Source of the DNA: Allomyces arbusculus
Lineage: Eukaryota > Blastocladiomycota > Blastocladiomycetes > Blastocladiales > Blastocladiaceae
DNA: 64,000 bases
NCBI GenBank assembly: GCA_027604705.1
Contig: JADHYV010000024.1
Coordinates: 62,001-126,000, forward strand
Direction of reading: 5' to 3'
Position numbers and translations under genes: made by a program. Under the pieces are notes generated by a model that was given only the letters and a program-made list of their open reading frames with translations, did not search any database and was not told the DNA's origin. Position 1 is the stretch's first letter. Every line of letters starts with the position of its first letter. This document shows positions 21,246 through 32,224 of the stretch, piece after piece.

Positions 21246-24200
21246 ATGACAGACGAACCCCGGGCGACGACGACGTCGACGGCGACGCTCGCTCGCGACG
21301 ACGGCGCTGGTCCCGATCGCCACGACTTGGCGCACTCTGCTCGGCCGCGCACCATGAGCGGACCTCCGCCCCTCCGGTCGCCGCATACCGCAGGCCCGCC
21401 GCCCACGCCAGCCCCACCCGGCCACGGCTTCCACCACCACCAGCAGCACCAGCAGCACCAGCATGCGCACCATGCCGTACACCGCAACGGCCCCGCCCCG
21501 CCAGCCCCGCACCCATCGCACTATGCGCCCGGCCACACGCACCAACCGCACCCGCACGCACACCAACCATACCCACACCAGCAGCACCATTCGCCGCCCG
21601 AACCATCGCCACGGCACGGCTACCTTGCCGGCCCGCCGCACCCGAACGCACCGCCCCAACCGCACCCGCACGCTCCGCATCCGCACTCGCAACACCTTCA
21701 CCACGCGCAGCAGCAGCAACAGTACCCGCACCGTCAACCCCCACTGCATCATCTGCACCACCCGCAGCCCCCACCCCAGCATCTCGGCCCGCCCACGCAC
21801 CACACGCACTTGTCCTACACGGGCAGCGACGACCATAATCCCCCGCAGCTCGCCGCCTTGCGACCGCCCCATTTCCCTCCTCCTCCACCTCCACCTGTGG
21901 GCCCGCACGGAACCCCACCGAGCGGTTCGCTCCGCGCCACTGCGCACGATCAAATTTACTTGCAACCGCCGACTCCGCACGGCACCATGCATCGCCCCGC
22001 TACCTACGATGCGGCGGGGATGCCCCCACCGTCGTACGACATGGGCGCGCCGCAACCGTCGCCGAGGATGCCGCGCACAGCGCCGCACCTGCGCGACCAG
22101 CCACCGGCACCGCCCGTCCTCGCCGACCAACGACTCGCCACAGCACCGTCCGGCGTCGTGCCCCCACCGCGACCGCCGCAGACGCGGTTCTGGCAGCTGC
22201 GACTCGGCCAGTACGAATTTGGTGAGCACACGCACGATCTGGTTCTGCTGTGCACCAATCTCGGCGGGACGACCCCATTCGACGAGTCGTCGGGCACGTG
22301 GTACATGAACCCGGTCGATTTGGCACGACTGCTCTGCGAAAGCGAGGAACTCAACCCGGCGCTCGTCGCCGACAGGCGGTTCCAGTCGGCCCTGCGCATG
22401 TGTCCGATCTCGAAGACGCCGCACCTCGACCGCGCCATGATCTGTGAAATCGCCGCGCCTGGGGAACACGTCACGCCCAGCGAGCAGACGCGGTTTGCTG
22501 CAACGCTTGCCCTGGCACAGTTGACCGCGACGGAACTGGCCATGGCCGCCGACGCCAATGTGCGTGGTGTCCACCATGTTCGCGAGACCAACGTGGCCAC
22601 TGCGATGAGGGCCCTGCGCGACCTGCAGATCACAGGTGCACCATTGCCGTTCCCCGTCCCGGGGATGCTGCTCATTGCACCGCACGACAGCAGTGCGCGC
22701 GACACGCCCGTGCCCGCGGGACCCATCTCGCCAAGCTATGCGGGCGCGCGGTTGGCGATGCCACCGCCACCACCTCCTGAGTCGCCGCTGCAGTCGCCCA
22801 CCGCGCTGGGACCATCGCAGCCACCGCAAGCAATCGGTACGGCGATTGCCCAGTCGAGCATGCCTGACTCGGCACCCGTCCCGGCTCAACCAGTGCTGTC
22901 CAATCCGGCGCCGCTCTACGTTCCGCCACCACCTGCATCGTCATCTTCTGCACCTCCACCTCCCGCACCGGCATCCTCTGTGCCTCCACCGCCGCCACCG
23001 CCGGCACCGGCCGCCGTCGTTTCGAGTGCCACGCCCGAGGCCAAGTCGGGACCAGACGCCGGTGGCAAACGTCCGCGCGCTTCAATGTCGCAAGGGTCTG
23101 GTGCAACACCGACGCGCGGCGGACGCGCTCATGGTGGCCGTTCCCGTGGACCCAGTTTGAGCGAGTACGTGTTTTTGCCATGGTATTCTCGATGGTTGCT
23201 CGTTCCGAGCGCTCACTCAACTTTTTCCTCGTTCTAGGGGAAACCCGCGCAAGCGCCCTCGTATCGAGGTTGACGAGAACACTACGGCCATGGACGGCGT
23301 GCAGGCCGTGGTCGCGGCCACGGGGGTCTCGTCGTCGACGGTGCGGCGATTGTCGGTGGGACATGCCGCGCTCACGGTCTCGTCCGAGCAACAGCGCGAG
23401 ATTCAGCGCATTCGCGAAGAACAGCAGTCGCGGATCGCACAGCAGAACAAGCGCGCGCAGGCCGCGGCGGGGGCCGCAGGGAGTGCAGTCACACCGGCAA
23501 CCAGCGAGCCGACGACTCCTGCGCCCGCAGAACCAGTACCACAGGAGGAGCCAGCCGACGAGCCAATGGAGGGCTCGCCCGTGTCTGACTCGCCGCCGCC
23601 GCCACCGCCGCCATCCAAGCGGCGGGGTCGACCGAGAAAGGATAAGGCGGCAGCCGTGGATGAATCGCCGGCCGCGCCGACACTGGCACTGGCACCGGCA
23701 CTGACGTTGGCAACGCTGCTGACCGGGTCGACGGCTGAAGACGGCGACACGAACGCGAGCACGGCGGCACCAACACTATCCGCGCCCCGCACTCTTTCCC
23801 CAGTGCTCCCGCCGCCACCGGCGCCCGCGCCAACCATTATTCCCGCGGTGCTCCCGCCGCCGCCGCCGCTGTCGTCGATCGTTTCTTCTACCAGTGGCAC
23901 AGACTCCGCCACCACACCGTCTGTGATCGTTGAGCCGGCCACGTTTGGTGCGCGCTACCCGACCGCGCCGCACCTCTCGCGGCCCGATTTCTTGAACACG
24001 GCCGCGGCGACCTCGGACCCGAGCCTGCCATACAGCACCGCGGGGGTCGTCATTCCACCCCTGCACGTGGCCGACACGCGGCAAGTCGAGACGGCACCGC
24101 CGCCGCCTGTCCGGCGTCGCATTTCGTCCAGCCGGCTCTCGGCGGGCGGGTCGCGGCGGCACGTTCCGCCGCCGCCTCCACCGCCACCGGTCCCAAGCAC

Positions 24201-25992
24201 GCGGGACGTGGCCATGCCTGACGCTCCCGCTGCCCCCACGGACGCACGGAGCACCGCGGCCCCACCGGCGGCCGCACTGCGCACCGAGTTTCTCGCCGTC
24301 ATGGCGGCCGTGTTTGATTCGGTCACGACCGGGTCGCGGCCGGTCACGCAGCACTTGTCGCCGGCGTTAGTGGCGGCGCTCGCGCCGGTGGTCGCGGCAC
24401 CGGGTACCACCGCCCCGCCCGCTCCACCGGCGCCGGACTTGGCCGAACGAGTCACGGCGCTCGTGGACAGGATCGCGCCCCTCGAGGAACGTCTCCGCGC
24501 TTTCGAGACCGCCGAGGCCAAGCGCGTGCGCGAAGCTGAGACTGCAGTGGTCGAACGCGTAGGTGCCGCTGAGACAGCGGACACCGAACGCGTACGTGCC
24601 GCGGAGATAGCTGACACCGAACGCGTACGTGCCGCGGAGACTACTGAGGCCGAACGGGCGCGTGCCGCCGAGACCGAGACCGCCGCGGCCGAGCGCGCAT
24701 CAGCGGCGGACGTGCTCGTGGAGCGTCTCACGGCGCTCGAGACCCGTTTGGGCGCGGTTGACGGCGGCAACGCCGACCGGGCCGCTGGACTCGTGGACCG
24801 AGTGGTCGCGCTCGAGACCCGCGCGCAGCAGGCCGCCAAGACTACCGATGCGGATCACGTCGCCGCGATGGCGCAACTCGTGGAGCGCGTCGCAGCGCTC
24901 GAAAATCAAGTGCGTGACGCGGATCGCGCTGCTGACACGGCGCTCGTCGCTCGGATTGGTGAGCTCGAGGACCGGTTGCAGGCGATGCGGGAGGAGCGTG
25001 TGACCGCCGAGTCGGCGCTCGTCGAACGCTTTGCGCCATTGGAGGATCGCTTGCGCGCCGTCGAAAACGGCACGACCGAGCAAACCATGGCGCTCGCGGA
25101 TCGCGTGACTGCGGTCGAGCGACAAGTGCGTGACGTGGGCAGGGATCTTGGCAATACGGAGGGCATCGTTGATGACCTCATCGATCAAGCGAAACGAATC
25201 AAGCCGCTCGAGATTCGGCAGCGTGCCGCTGAGGGCAACACGGCAAGTCACGCCGCGCTGGCCGGTCTCATTGCGCCGCTCGAGGACCGGTTGCGCGCCA
25301 TCGAGGAGAACACTGTTGACTGCGCAGTATTGGCCGACCGGATCACGCCGATCGAGGACCGACTGCGGGTCATGGGAGGCGATCTCGGCGACCATCGCGC
25401 GCTGGCCGGTCGAATTGCGTTGCTCGAGCAGCAAGTGCATGGCATGAATGAGGGCGCCGCCGATCACGTTGCCGCAGCGGTTGCCGACCACCTGGACTCG
25501 TTGAAGGAAGCGCTCACCGCACTGCAAGCGTCGCACACCGATTTGGAACGCACGACCAAGGAAAAAACGACGGCCACCGCCAAGGCCCTCAAGCAGCACG
25601 AGGACAGCCTCGCCGAGCAGTTTGCGGCACTCGATCACCGGCTCGTGGTGCTCGATAACTACGTGGCGGCGGTCATGGACCGGACTGAGGCCCTCGAAAA
25701 CCAGCGTGCCGCACCCGAGCCGCGCGTCCGTGTGCTCGAGGGCGCGACGCGCGACGGGGACCATGCCGCGGTAAATCATCAGGGTGTTGGTGCGCGCAGG
25801 CCAGCGGTGCGGTACTCGCCCGGCGACGGGGAGTATGCCGCTGCAAATGGTCAGGGCGGTGGTGCGCGCAGGGCGGCGGGGCGCCCTCCCACGCCCATGA
25901 GATCCTCAATCTATGGAAGTGCGGCACCATTGAGTCGAAAAGATGATGGCGCAGATGGTCCGCAGCGCCGGCGCGGCGGCCGTGCCGAGTGA
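21246..25992 (+). CDS. Large proline/histidine-rich protein with extended repeat coiled coil
   Basis: Exons 21246-23164 and 23238-25992; intron GTACGT...TAG, phase 2, 73 nt. The product is about 1557 residues. Residues 1-310 are extremely rich in Pro, His and Gln. Residues 315-480 (from FWQLRLGQYEFGEHTHDLVL) look folded but match no family I know. A proline-rich linker follows, with basic patches (GGKRPRASMS, NPRKRPRIE spanning the splice joint, and SKRRGRPRK, an AT-hook-like GRP core) that suggest a nuclear location. From about residue 1040 on, the protein is a long coiled coil: first 11-residue units TERVRAAEIAD, then about ten 25-residue units of the type LVERVAALENQVRDA. A scaffold or chromatin role is inference. 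The ATG at 21246 is the first in a good context; an upstream frame exists but lacks a supported start. Confidence 0.7.
24439..25520 (+). repeat. In-frame coiled-coil repeats inside the large protein gene
   Basis: At 24520-24715 an 11-codon unit, consensus TERVRAAEIAD, repeats about five times; hendecads give a nearly straight coiled coil. Around it lies a roughly 25-codon unit, consensus LVERxxALExRLRAVExGT plus a short acidic linker, with about ten copies varying from 22 to 29 residues. Each unit starts with Leu-x-x-Arg-Val/Ile and has Leu-Glu six to eight residues later. The DNA copies are diverged, so this is old expansion under protein-level constraint, with the 33-nt hendecads being the youngest. 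Confidence 0.75.
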
Positions 25993-26613
25993 GCTGCGCG
26001 TTGGGGTCTTGTTAAACAACGTGGGTGGGGATGGATCGTGGTTTTAATTTTTGCGTGCCAGTTACACGAGACGATCGCGTATTTTTTGATGTTGTCGTGG
26101 TTCTCATGCGCACATGCTGAGCGTTGGCGCTCGTTGCAGCTCATGTTGGTGCAGAGCCACTCAGCAGAGCATGAAGATGATGTGGTAACAGGGCCGCGCC
26201 ACGAAAGGTTGTGTCGAAGCCAGCGAAGCTGGTTCGGTTCACGATTCGATAACACAGTTGCAAACCAAACACCTTTCAAAACATGTCGGCTGTTGTGTCG
26301 GCCGTGCTGGCTCGCGTTGGCCCGTGTTGGCGCGCATTGGTTTGCTGTGCCGCCGTGGCTCTAAACAGTCCTCGCCGCCTCTCTCCATCATCTCTAATGC
26401 GATCCGAATCACTCTCAGGCGACGCGTGTTACGTCAGTTCGGCTCTGAGATAATTGTGATATTTCGACCCCGCACCGCCTCGCAGCTTCGCTGCTCTCGC
26501 CGAAGGCGAACATGAACAGGCAAGGAAATGTAGCAAGAAAAGCGGCAACATGAGGACCACCATCGACTGTAACCGACTCTCTCAGTGACCCACTCCAGCA
26601 TGGGGCCTGACTG
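25993..26613. other. Intergenic region, 621 nt
   Basis: It lies between two plus-strand genes. There are short frames only and a lower GC content than the flanking exons. The segment 26283-26350 is rich in the imperfect word TGTTGGC/GCGTTGG. No RNA gene seen. Confidence 0.4.
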
Positions 26614-27834
26614 ATGCCAACGTCTGCGTCCATGGCCTTGCCTACCATGCCCGCCACCACTTCACCACCGCTCATCAACCCTGCACGCCAACCGTCGCGG
26701 TCCATCCCTGCCGCGTTACCTCCCGCAGCAGGTGCTCCCAGGCAGGTTTCGACATCACGGCGACGGTCGTCCAAGAGCTCGTCGCCGCCGTTACCGTCCA
26801 CGAATTCTGTCCAGCCACCGCAAGCTCAGCTTGAGGTCACGGGCGAGCGCCGGAGCCCACCGTCGTCATCGGGTGCATCCCTCGGCACGGGCGACGCGCG
26901 CCGTAGCAAACATGCAGTTTGCCAGCCAGCGTGCCGATGCGTGAAATGCACGGGTAAGCCGCAAGCACCGATTGCTCGCCCCGCTCTGCCGCGAGGCACA
27001 CGCCGACTCGACCCGATTGTGCGCGCTCCACCTCGCCCATCGGAAACAGCGGTCGAGGGGGTCTTAGCCCCGTCACCATCGCCGGGGCCGACACCTGCAC
27101 CAACAGCAGCGTTGACGCCCATGGTACAAGTACCATCACGGCCTGTCTCTGCTGCGCGCGCGCCGCTCGCACCCATTCCTTCCGCACCTGAAGTAATCCC
27201 GGAACCGTCGACCGCGATTCGCGCGCTGCAGTCGTGGCCCTTCACCATCCCCGACAATCTCGACCGTGCCATCATCCGCATCCGGCTCACGGACCTTCTA
27301 CTCGCGCTCGAGTACGCGACCTTTGCCAACCGCACGCCCGTGATTCTCGACCGGTCCGGCAAAGTCGACGTGTTCTTCGCGCACCGACACTGCGCGACCG
27401 TCGAATGCAAGGCGCTCGTTCTCAACACGTCGATGCGGCACACCATGTCCCCCACTGATGCGGCACACCACGTCGTCGACCATGTGCGCGGTGCGATGCG
27501 CCTCGGCGCCTACGCGCACTTACGGCTCGCTGACGCCGCACCCAATTTCGCATCGTGGGCCAATGCGTCAGCCAAGACGACGCCCGTCTGGGACCGGCTC
27601 GACGTGGCCAATTTGTTTGTACCAAAGGAATTATGTTCGGAGCGTGTCGTGCGCGCTTGGGATCCGGTCATGCACGGTGCCGGCGCACCGGGTGTGGAAC
27701 CGCTGGTTGTGCGCGATGGATTCCAGCTTGTGGCGACATCGCTGTTTGAGCCCGAGGACGCGGTCGAGTTCTTGGAGCGGAGTGTCCCGCTCGAATCGTG
27801 TGTGCTGTTCCATGTCCAAGATCCAAACGGGTAA
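26614..27834 (+). CDS. Unrecognised 406-residue protein with conserved-looking C-terminal domain
   Basis: A single-exon frame. Residues 1-200 are low-complexity (Pro, Ser, Ala), broken by one compact cysteine cluster, CQPACRCVKC (C-x3-C-x-C-x2-C), around residue 110, which could bind a metal. Residues 205-400 have the composition of a globular domain: FTIPDNLDRAIIRIRLTDLL, then NRTPVILDRSGKVDVFFAHR, later AMRLGAYAHLRLAD, and a closing LFEPEDAVEFLERSVPLESC. The alternation of hydrophobic strands and helices suggests an alpha/beta fold, and the segment TPVILDRSGKVD faintly recalls the P-loop-like segments of dynein-type AAA modules. I would not name it on that. No signal peptide or membrane segment. 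It ends just before an AT-rich spacer with a poly-A run. Confidence 0.65.
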   Translation: MPTSASMALPTMPATTSPPLINPARQPSRSIPAALPPAAGAPRQVSTSRRRSSKSSSPPLPSTNSVQPPQAQLEVTGERRSPPSSSGASLGTGDARRSKHAVCQPACRCVKCTGKPQAPIARPALPRGTRRLDPIVRAPPRPSETAVEGVLAPSPSPGPTPAPTAALTPMVQVPSRPVSAARAPLAPIPSAPEVIPEPSTAIRALQSWPFTIPDNLDRAIIRIRLTDLLLALEYATFANRTPVILDRSGKVDVFFAHRHCATVECKALVLNTSMRHTMSPTDAAHHVVDHVRGAMRLGAYAHLRLADAAPNFASWANASAKTTPVWDRLDVANLFVPKELCSERVVRAWDPVMHGAGAPGVEPLVVRDGFQLVATSLFEPEDAVEFLERSVPLESCVLFHVQDPNG

Positions 27835-28475
27835 CCTGAAGTTAAGTGTGTTAAAAAAAAAAAATAATACCTGTCGCTTTGTATTGAAACATACCTTGGT
27901 CTTCACGTCATCGTGGTCGCATTTCCTGATTTCTATTAATGTGCCTGTCGCGTCTTGTCTGGGTGCAGCACCGCGGTTGGAAAGAAGGACTGCAAGGATT
28001 GGTGGGAAAGATTGCGGGTCTTCGGACTTGGATCAAAAACTTTGGGATTCATTTGGGTTCCTGCAATTTGGAATCTTCTTTGGATTGGGATCAGAATCAG
28101 AGCCAAATCCTTGGGGGTGGGAGTGGCACGATTTAAAATCTGTGGCGGAACCGCTAGGTCTTGACTCCCTCAAGCCTCTTCAAGCCACTACAACAACCAC
28201 CAGTTAACGGCTGACGAGGACACGCAACGCAAGCCGGTATTTACAAATCCAATTTCATTTCCCGTGTGTCACAAGCGTCTTGGCGCAAGGACGATGTTTA
28301 TTGGCTGACCTGCTACAGACCGTGCACGACTAACGACCGTCGCTGGGATACAGCGCCCCTGGACGTGTCCCTCAAGCCTGGTGCATTGACCATCAGTTTA
28401 TAAGCCATGAGCGACTCCTTGTGTTCAGCGGGGCGTAAAACCCGCAAACCCTAATCGGTAACCTAATCCGATTCC
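27835..28475. other. AT-rich spacer with poly-A run, tRNA fragment and small hairpins
   Basis: The composition falls well below the GC level of the surroundings. A run of about 12 A lies near 27853-27864, right after the stop of the preceding gene. At 28274-28287 the 14-nt word AGCGTCTTGGCGCA repeats the first bases of the tRNA located 200 nt downstream. Two small inverted repeats precede the tRNA: GCGGG...CCCGC near 28429-28446 and AATCGG...CCGATT near 28453-28473. I could not identify any known RNA or transposon here. Confidence 0.5.
28274..28287 (+). repeat. Partial copy of the tRNA-iMet 5' end
   Basis: The 14 bases AGCGTCTTGGCGCA are identical to positions 1-14 of the initiator tRNA at 28476. 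After a two-base gap the next few bases (AGGA) also match. The rest of the tRNA is missing, so this is a fragment from a duplication, not a gene. Confidence 0.6.
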
Positions 28476-28547
28476 AGCGTCTTGGCGCAGAGGAAGCGCG
28501 CAGGGCTCATAACCCTGAGGTCGTAGGATCGAAACCTACAGACGCTA
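28476..28547 (+). tRNA. Initiator tRNA-Met (CAT)
   Basis: A full cloverleaf of 72 nt can be folded. The acceptor AGCGTCT pairs with AGACGCT; the D stem is GCGC/GCGC; the anticodon stem CAGGG/CCCTG encloses loop CTCATAA with anticodon CAT at 28508-28510; the T stem is GTAGG/CCTAC. Features that mark eukaryotic initiators rather than elongators are all present: an A1-U72 pair, three consecutive G-C pairs at the base of the anticodon loop, and the T-loop ATCGAAA with A at positions 54 and 60. No intron. A T4 run at 28579-28582 can serve as RNA polymerase III terminator. No other tRNA was found in the window. Confidence 0.95.
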
Positions 28548-28650
28548 TTGCTTTCAATCGGCATTCTTAATGCTGAAATTTTACACCTTTCATGTGCTTC
28601 CCCGGCCCGCTGCTCCCTCCATTGCATTTTTGCCCATCAAACCCCGCCCC

Positions 28651-28702
28651 GAACTGAAAAACAGCAACGAAAAGCTGAACTGAAAAACAACAACGAAAAG
28701 CT
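28651..28702. repeat. Two tandem 26-bp units
   Basis: The unit GAACTGAAAAACAGCAACGA + AAAGCT occurs twice in a row (28651-28676 and 28677-28702) with one difference, G to A, at the 14th base. It lies downstream of the stop codon of the minus-strand membrane protein gene, so probably in its 3' UTR. Confidence 0.85.
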
Positions 28703-28744
28703 CTTATACAACGCGCAATCCGCCCCATCCTCCACGTCGCCATC

Positions 28745-31707
28745 CTACCCGCGCAACCGCCACTCCCACCACTCGTCCCACACTTCCAGCAGCAACTGGT
28801 CCACGGCCATTGGCAACGGTCGTCCCGCCGCCTCGTCCTCATCCCAGTCCGGATCCTCGCGCACTTGTGCGACCACATCCGGCGCGACCAACCCTTGGTA
28901 CGCCGACATGGCGGCGGCCATGTAACACCGTTGTGCGAGCGGCGAGGAGACGTGTCGCATCAGCAGCTGTGCACGACGCGCGACGTCGGCCGCGGCGGCG
29001 GACGCGACGAGCACGTCGGCGGCGGTCGAAGGGGCGGTCGCGGGGGTCGGTTGCGCGGGAGTACGTGCTGCGGACGCGGTGGGTGCGGTCTCGGCGCGCG
29101 GGTCGTGGACGGCGGAGACGCGCGCGCGCACGTGTGCGGAGATCGCAGTGGTCACGTCGCGCATGGTCCATTTACGGAAGCGCGGTGTGCGTGCGGCTGC
29201 AGCAGCGGATACGGCCCACGGGTCGCCGGCAACGTCGACGGATTCGTCCATATCCGCGGAGTCGTCCTCGTCGACGAGCGGGTCGACGCGGAAGTAATGC
29301 GCGCCGTCGCGCACGAGGTGCGTGAAGTGCGCCGCGTCCAGGTCTGCTTCGGAGAGCACGACCGACCCGCATGCGAGGACCTGCGCGACGGCCGCGGCGC
29401 GTGCGATCCTACCGCGCGGCGTCTGCGTCCCCGCGGCGGGAGCGATACACGTTCTTGGCACGACCACGTACTGGTGCCGGCACATCGTATCTACATCGTC
29501 CAGCGCAACGGTACAGGGCGCGAGCGTCACTACATCAGAGCGTTTCGCGTGCCAATCTGCAACCCGCAAGGTATCGACCGTAGCGACCAAGTCTGCACCA
29601 CTATCCGGGACCAAAAACGCGGCCGCATCCGCATGTGCACCGCGCGCAAACTGCCAAAACGGCATCCCCTCCGCGGCCGTCGGCGGCGTGGGCGCTACAA
29701 GTGCGCGAAATGCGAGCGCGTCCTGCAAGTCTGGTCGTTTCCGCAGCACGTCCTGTGCAAGCACAGCGAGCGCGAGCACCGATGGGTCCCAGGGCATTCC
29801 ATGCGCTGGCGCGCGGAGCAAGACCTGGCCGCGCGCGACAGTCCACTCAATGCAATTCGGGCACGCGCGGTGCATACTATTGAGCGTGGTCCTGGAAATG
29901 GCATGGAGAGTACCCTTGACGCGGTGCACGGCGCGGTCGAGCGGAGTCGCGTGGTGCCGGAAGGTGTCGCACACGGTCGACGTGACTGCCGACGCGGCAA
30001 ATGCGGCCGCGCGCGTATCCGTCTGCTGCGGATTGGCCTTGGGCGCTGGCGCGGCGGCACGCGGCGGGACTGCGGCGGGCGAGTCGTCGACGTATCCGTC
30101 GTCATCAAACGCGAGCGGAGGTGCGGCAGCGGCGGGCACGAGCCGGTCGAGCGGGCGGCTGAATTGCGGGAGCAGCGAGAGGAATGCGAGGATCACGAGA
30201 CATAGGCCGATCAGGATCGCAAAGAGTCGCAGGAGCGATGCGCATGGCGTGTTGGTGCGCATGCGCTGCGCCGAGACGATCAGCGTGCCCATGGCCACGA
30301 GAATCGCGCCCACGACGTGTGGGGCTGGCGGGAGTGCGCCGACCGACGAGACGAGTTGGCCGAGCGGGTCGCCCGCGATCGAGACAATGCACATGTAGAC
30401 AACGGTCGCCGCCGTCAGATACAGTGTCGTCGATTCGGCGCCCGTTGGGCCCGCGTGTGCGGCCGCCGCTGCCGCTTGGACATGTCGCGACGCAGCAGGC
30501 GGGCTCGACGCAACGCCCACGTCGTGCAGGACAAAGAGCGGGGCGAGCAGATGGAAGACGAGATCGCCTATCAAAAACTGCGGGTGCAGGAACAGCACTA
30601 GTACTGACCCGCCGCTCCAGTCGTTGAAGCGCAGGACAGCGAGCCCATTGAAGACGGTCACGAGCTAAACAGGTGCCGCTGACGGGAATCAACGCTCTTA
30701 CTCTCGATCAAAAACAAGGAGGAGGGGGGAGCCGTGGGACCGGGACGCACCATGCTCGTGCCCATTATGGCGCCGAGAATGTCGCGCACGGGCACATGCG
30801 TCTTGCCATGATTCCGCACGCCCGTGAGCCTTGGCAGGTCCGATTCGAGATGGAGAAGCGCGACGGCACGCAGCGCCGCGTCGACAAAGAGTGCGACCGT
30901 CAGGTCGGCGGGAAACTGCGGGTTCGTGGCAAACAGTACGAGATGGCCGCCGAGACTCACGGCGAGCATGCCGAGCAGACGCATCAACGAGCAGTGACCG
31001 TGCACGAGAAACCGCATCGTTGAGACAAACAGCGGCAACCACGGATTGAAGAGACCGACGAGGTAGGCCGATCGCAGCGCAAACGAGCCCCACAACGCCA
31101 GCGCTTGGAAGAGCAGGAGCGGTAGCCACGCCCACAGCGTCGGCGGCGCGCGCGGGTGTGACGACGAATCGCCGTGGTCGGCGCGGGTGTGATCCGGCGT
31201 GGCGTGGTGCGTTGCACGGCTTGGCGACGGGACGTGAAGCAGTCGTTCGCTTTGGTTTTGCTCATCGGCATCGCCGTATGACGCCAGGAGCTTGGTGCGC
31301 ATCGGGTGCGGCGACCGCGGGCGCGGGCCATCGGCCGCCGTTGCAGTAGTGGGCACCGACGTGCTGAGCACATCGAGGTCGACGGCTGACGCGTCAGGGT
31401 CGAGCAGCTTGCCGTCGCGCACGGTGGACAGCAGCAGCGTGTCGTGATCTGCAGCAGCATCGCTGTCGTCGGAGTCATGGTCGAGCTCGGGCGGGAACGC
31501 CCAGCGGCGCAATGCAGCGCAGACGACGACAATGGCGGCATGGACGACAACGGCCTCGAGGAACTCGGTGTGCATGTAGGCCATGAGGGTGTTGGCCGTG
31601 TCGGTGTGGATATAGCTGGCGACGAGCGCGGCCGCCAGCGCCACGGCAACGAGCCGCCCGCCGAGCAGCCGCGGGCGTCGGCGGCTGCGGCGGTGTGGTA
31701 GGGGCAT
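28745..31707 (-). CDS. Polytopic membrane protein of unknown function, 958 residues
   Basis: Exon 1 is 31707-30751 and exon 2 is 30664-28745; the intron (GTGCGT...TAG, phase 0, 86 nt) joins GAIMGTSM to LVTVFNGLAVLRFNDW. The N-terminal half has about eight to ten hydrophobic segments, for example LLGGRLVAVALAAALVASYI, LWAWLPLLLFQALALWGSFAL and LLRLFAILIGLCLVILAFLS. They are separated by one long Asp/Ser-rich loop (residues 65-165). From about residue 520 on, the protein is soluble, with a CPNC pair and many Ala-rich helices, and ends in an acidic tail with LLLEVWDEWWEWRL. I recognise no family. The opposite strand is also open over 1.3 kb, but it lacks membrane segments and coherent exon borders, so I treat that as a GC-driven shadow. 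An upstream start would add up to 150 low-complexity residues. Confidence 0.7.
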
Positions 31708-32224
31708 CTGCGCGTGTGCGGGCGGTCCGGATTGCGTCGTTGTCGTCGTTGTCGTCGTTGGTCGGCAGCTGGTCGTCGAGGGTGGTGGTGGTCCGGTGGA
31801 GGATGGTGGCGGCGCGGTCTGGCGTGGCCAGCTTAGCCTGTTCGCGATGCGGTTTCGCCCTGGGGTGTCCAACTTTCCATGCATTCGCAAGTTTCGCAAG
31901 CGTCGCCGCAAACAGCGTTTCGCCTGGGGTTGGCATCCTGCCGGTTTCGTCCCCAAGATTCGACGCGAGATGGATGTCACGCCCAACAGAGAAAACCCAT
32001 TTTCTTTCCAACTTTCATTCCAATCCGCGCACCACCACCAACACAACCAAGAAATGGCACAAGAGCAAAAGCATGATGCGAGCCGGAAACAAAACCAAAC
32101 CAGGCGGTCTTTGGTGCGCGTGCAACTGGCGCGCTGAAACGGACCGCCAACGCCGACCAACGCCACGGATCAAGTCCACTTTCCCTGCTGTCGCTAAGGT
32201 TGGCACCGTAAACACCAATGCGAT
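31708..32224. other. Intergenic region between two minus-strand genes
   Basis: 517 nt holding the 3' UTR of the PRL phosphatase gene and the promoter of the membrane protein gene. No recognisable RNA, repeat or TATA-like box. Confidence 0.4.

Noticed and set aside
24520-24715. CRISPR-like array
   Set aside because: The 33-nt repeats are in frame, diverge at third positions and have no spacers; they code for hendecad coiled coil.
27850-28475. LINE insertion ending in poly-A
   Set aside because: No reverse transcriptase or endonuclease frame nearby and no visible target-site duplication; kept only as a weak short-element idea.
28476-28547. Elongator tRNA-Met as the identity of the tRNA
   Set aside because: The A1-U72 pair, three G-C pairs in the anticodon stem and A54/A60 in the T loop are initiator marks.
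28865-30205. 446-codon open frame on the plus strand opposite the membrane protein gene
   Set aside because: Highly Arg/Gly-rich composition typical of GC-driven shadow frames; no domain or splice support, while the minus strand has membrane segments and a well-placed intron.
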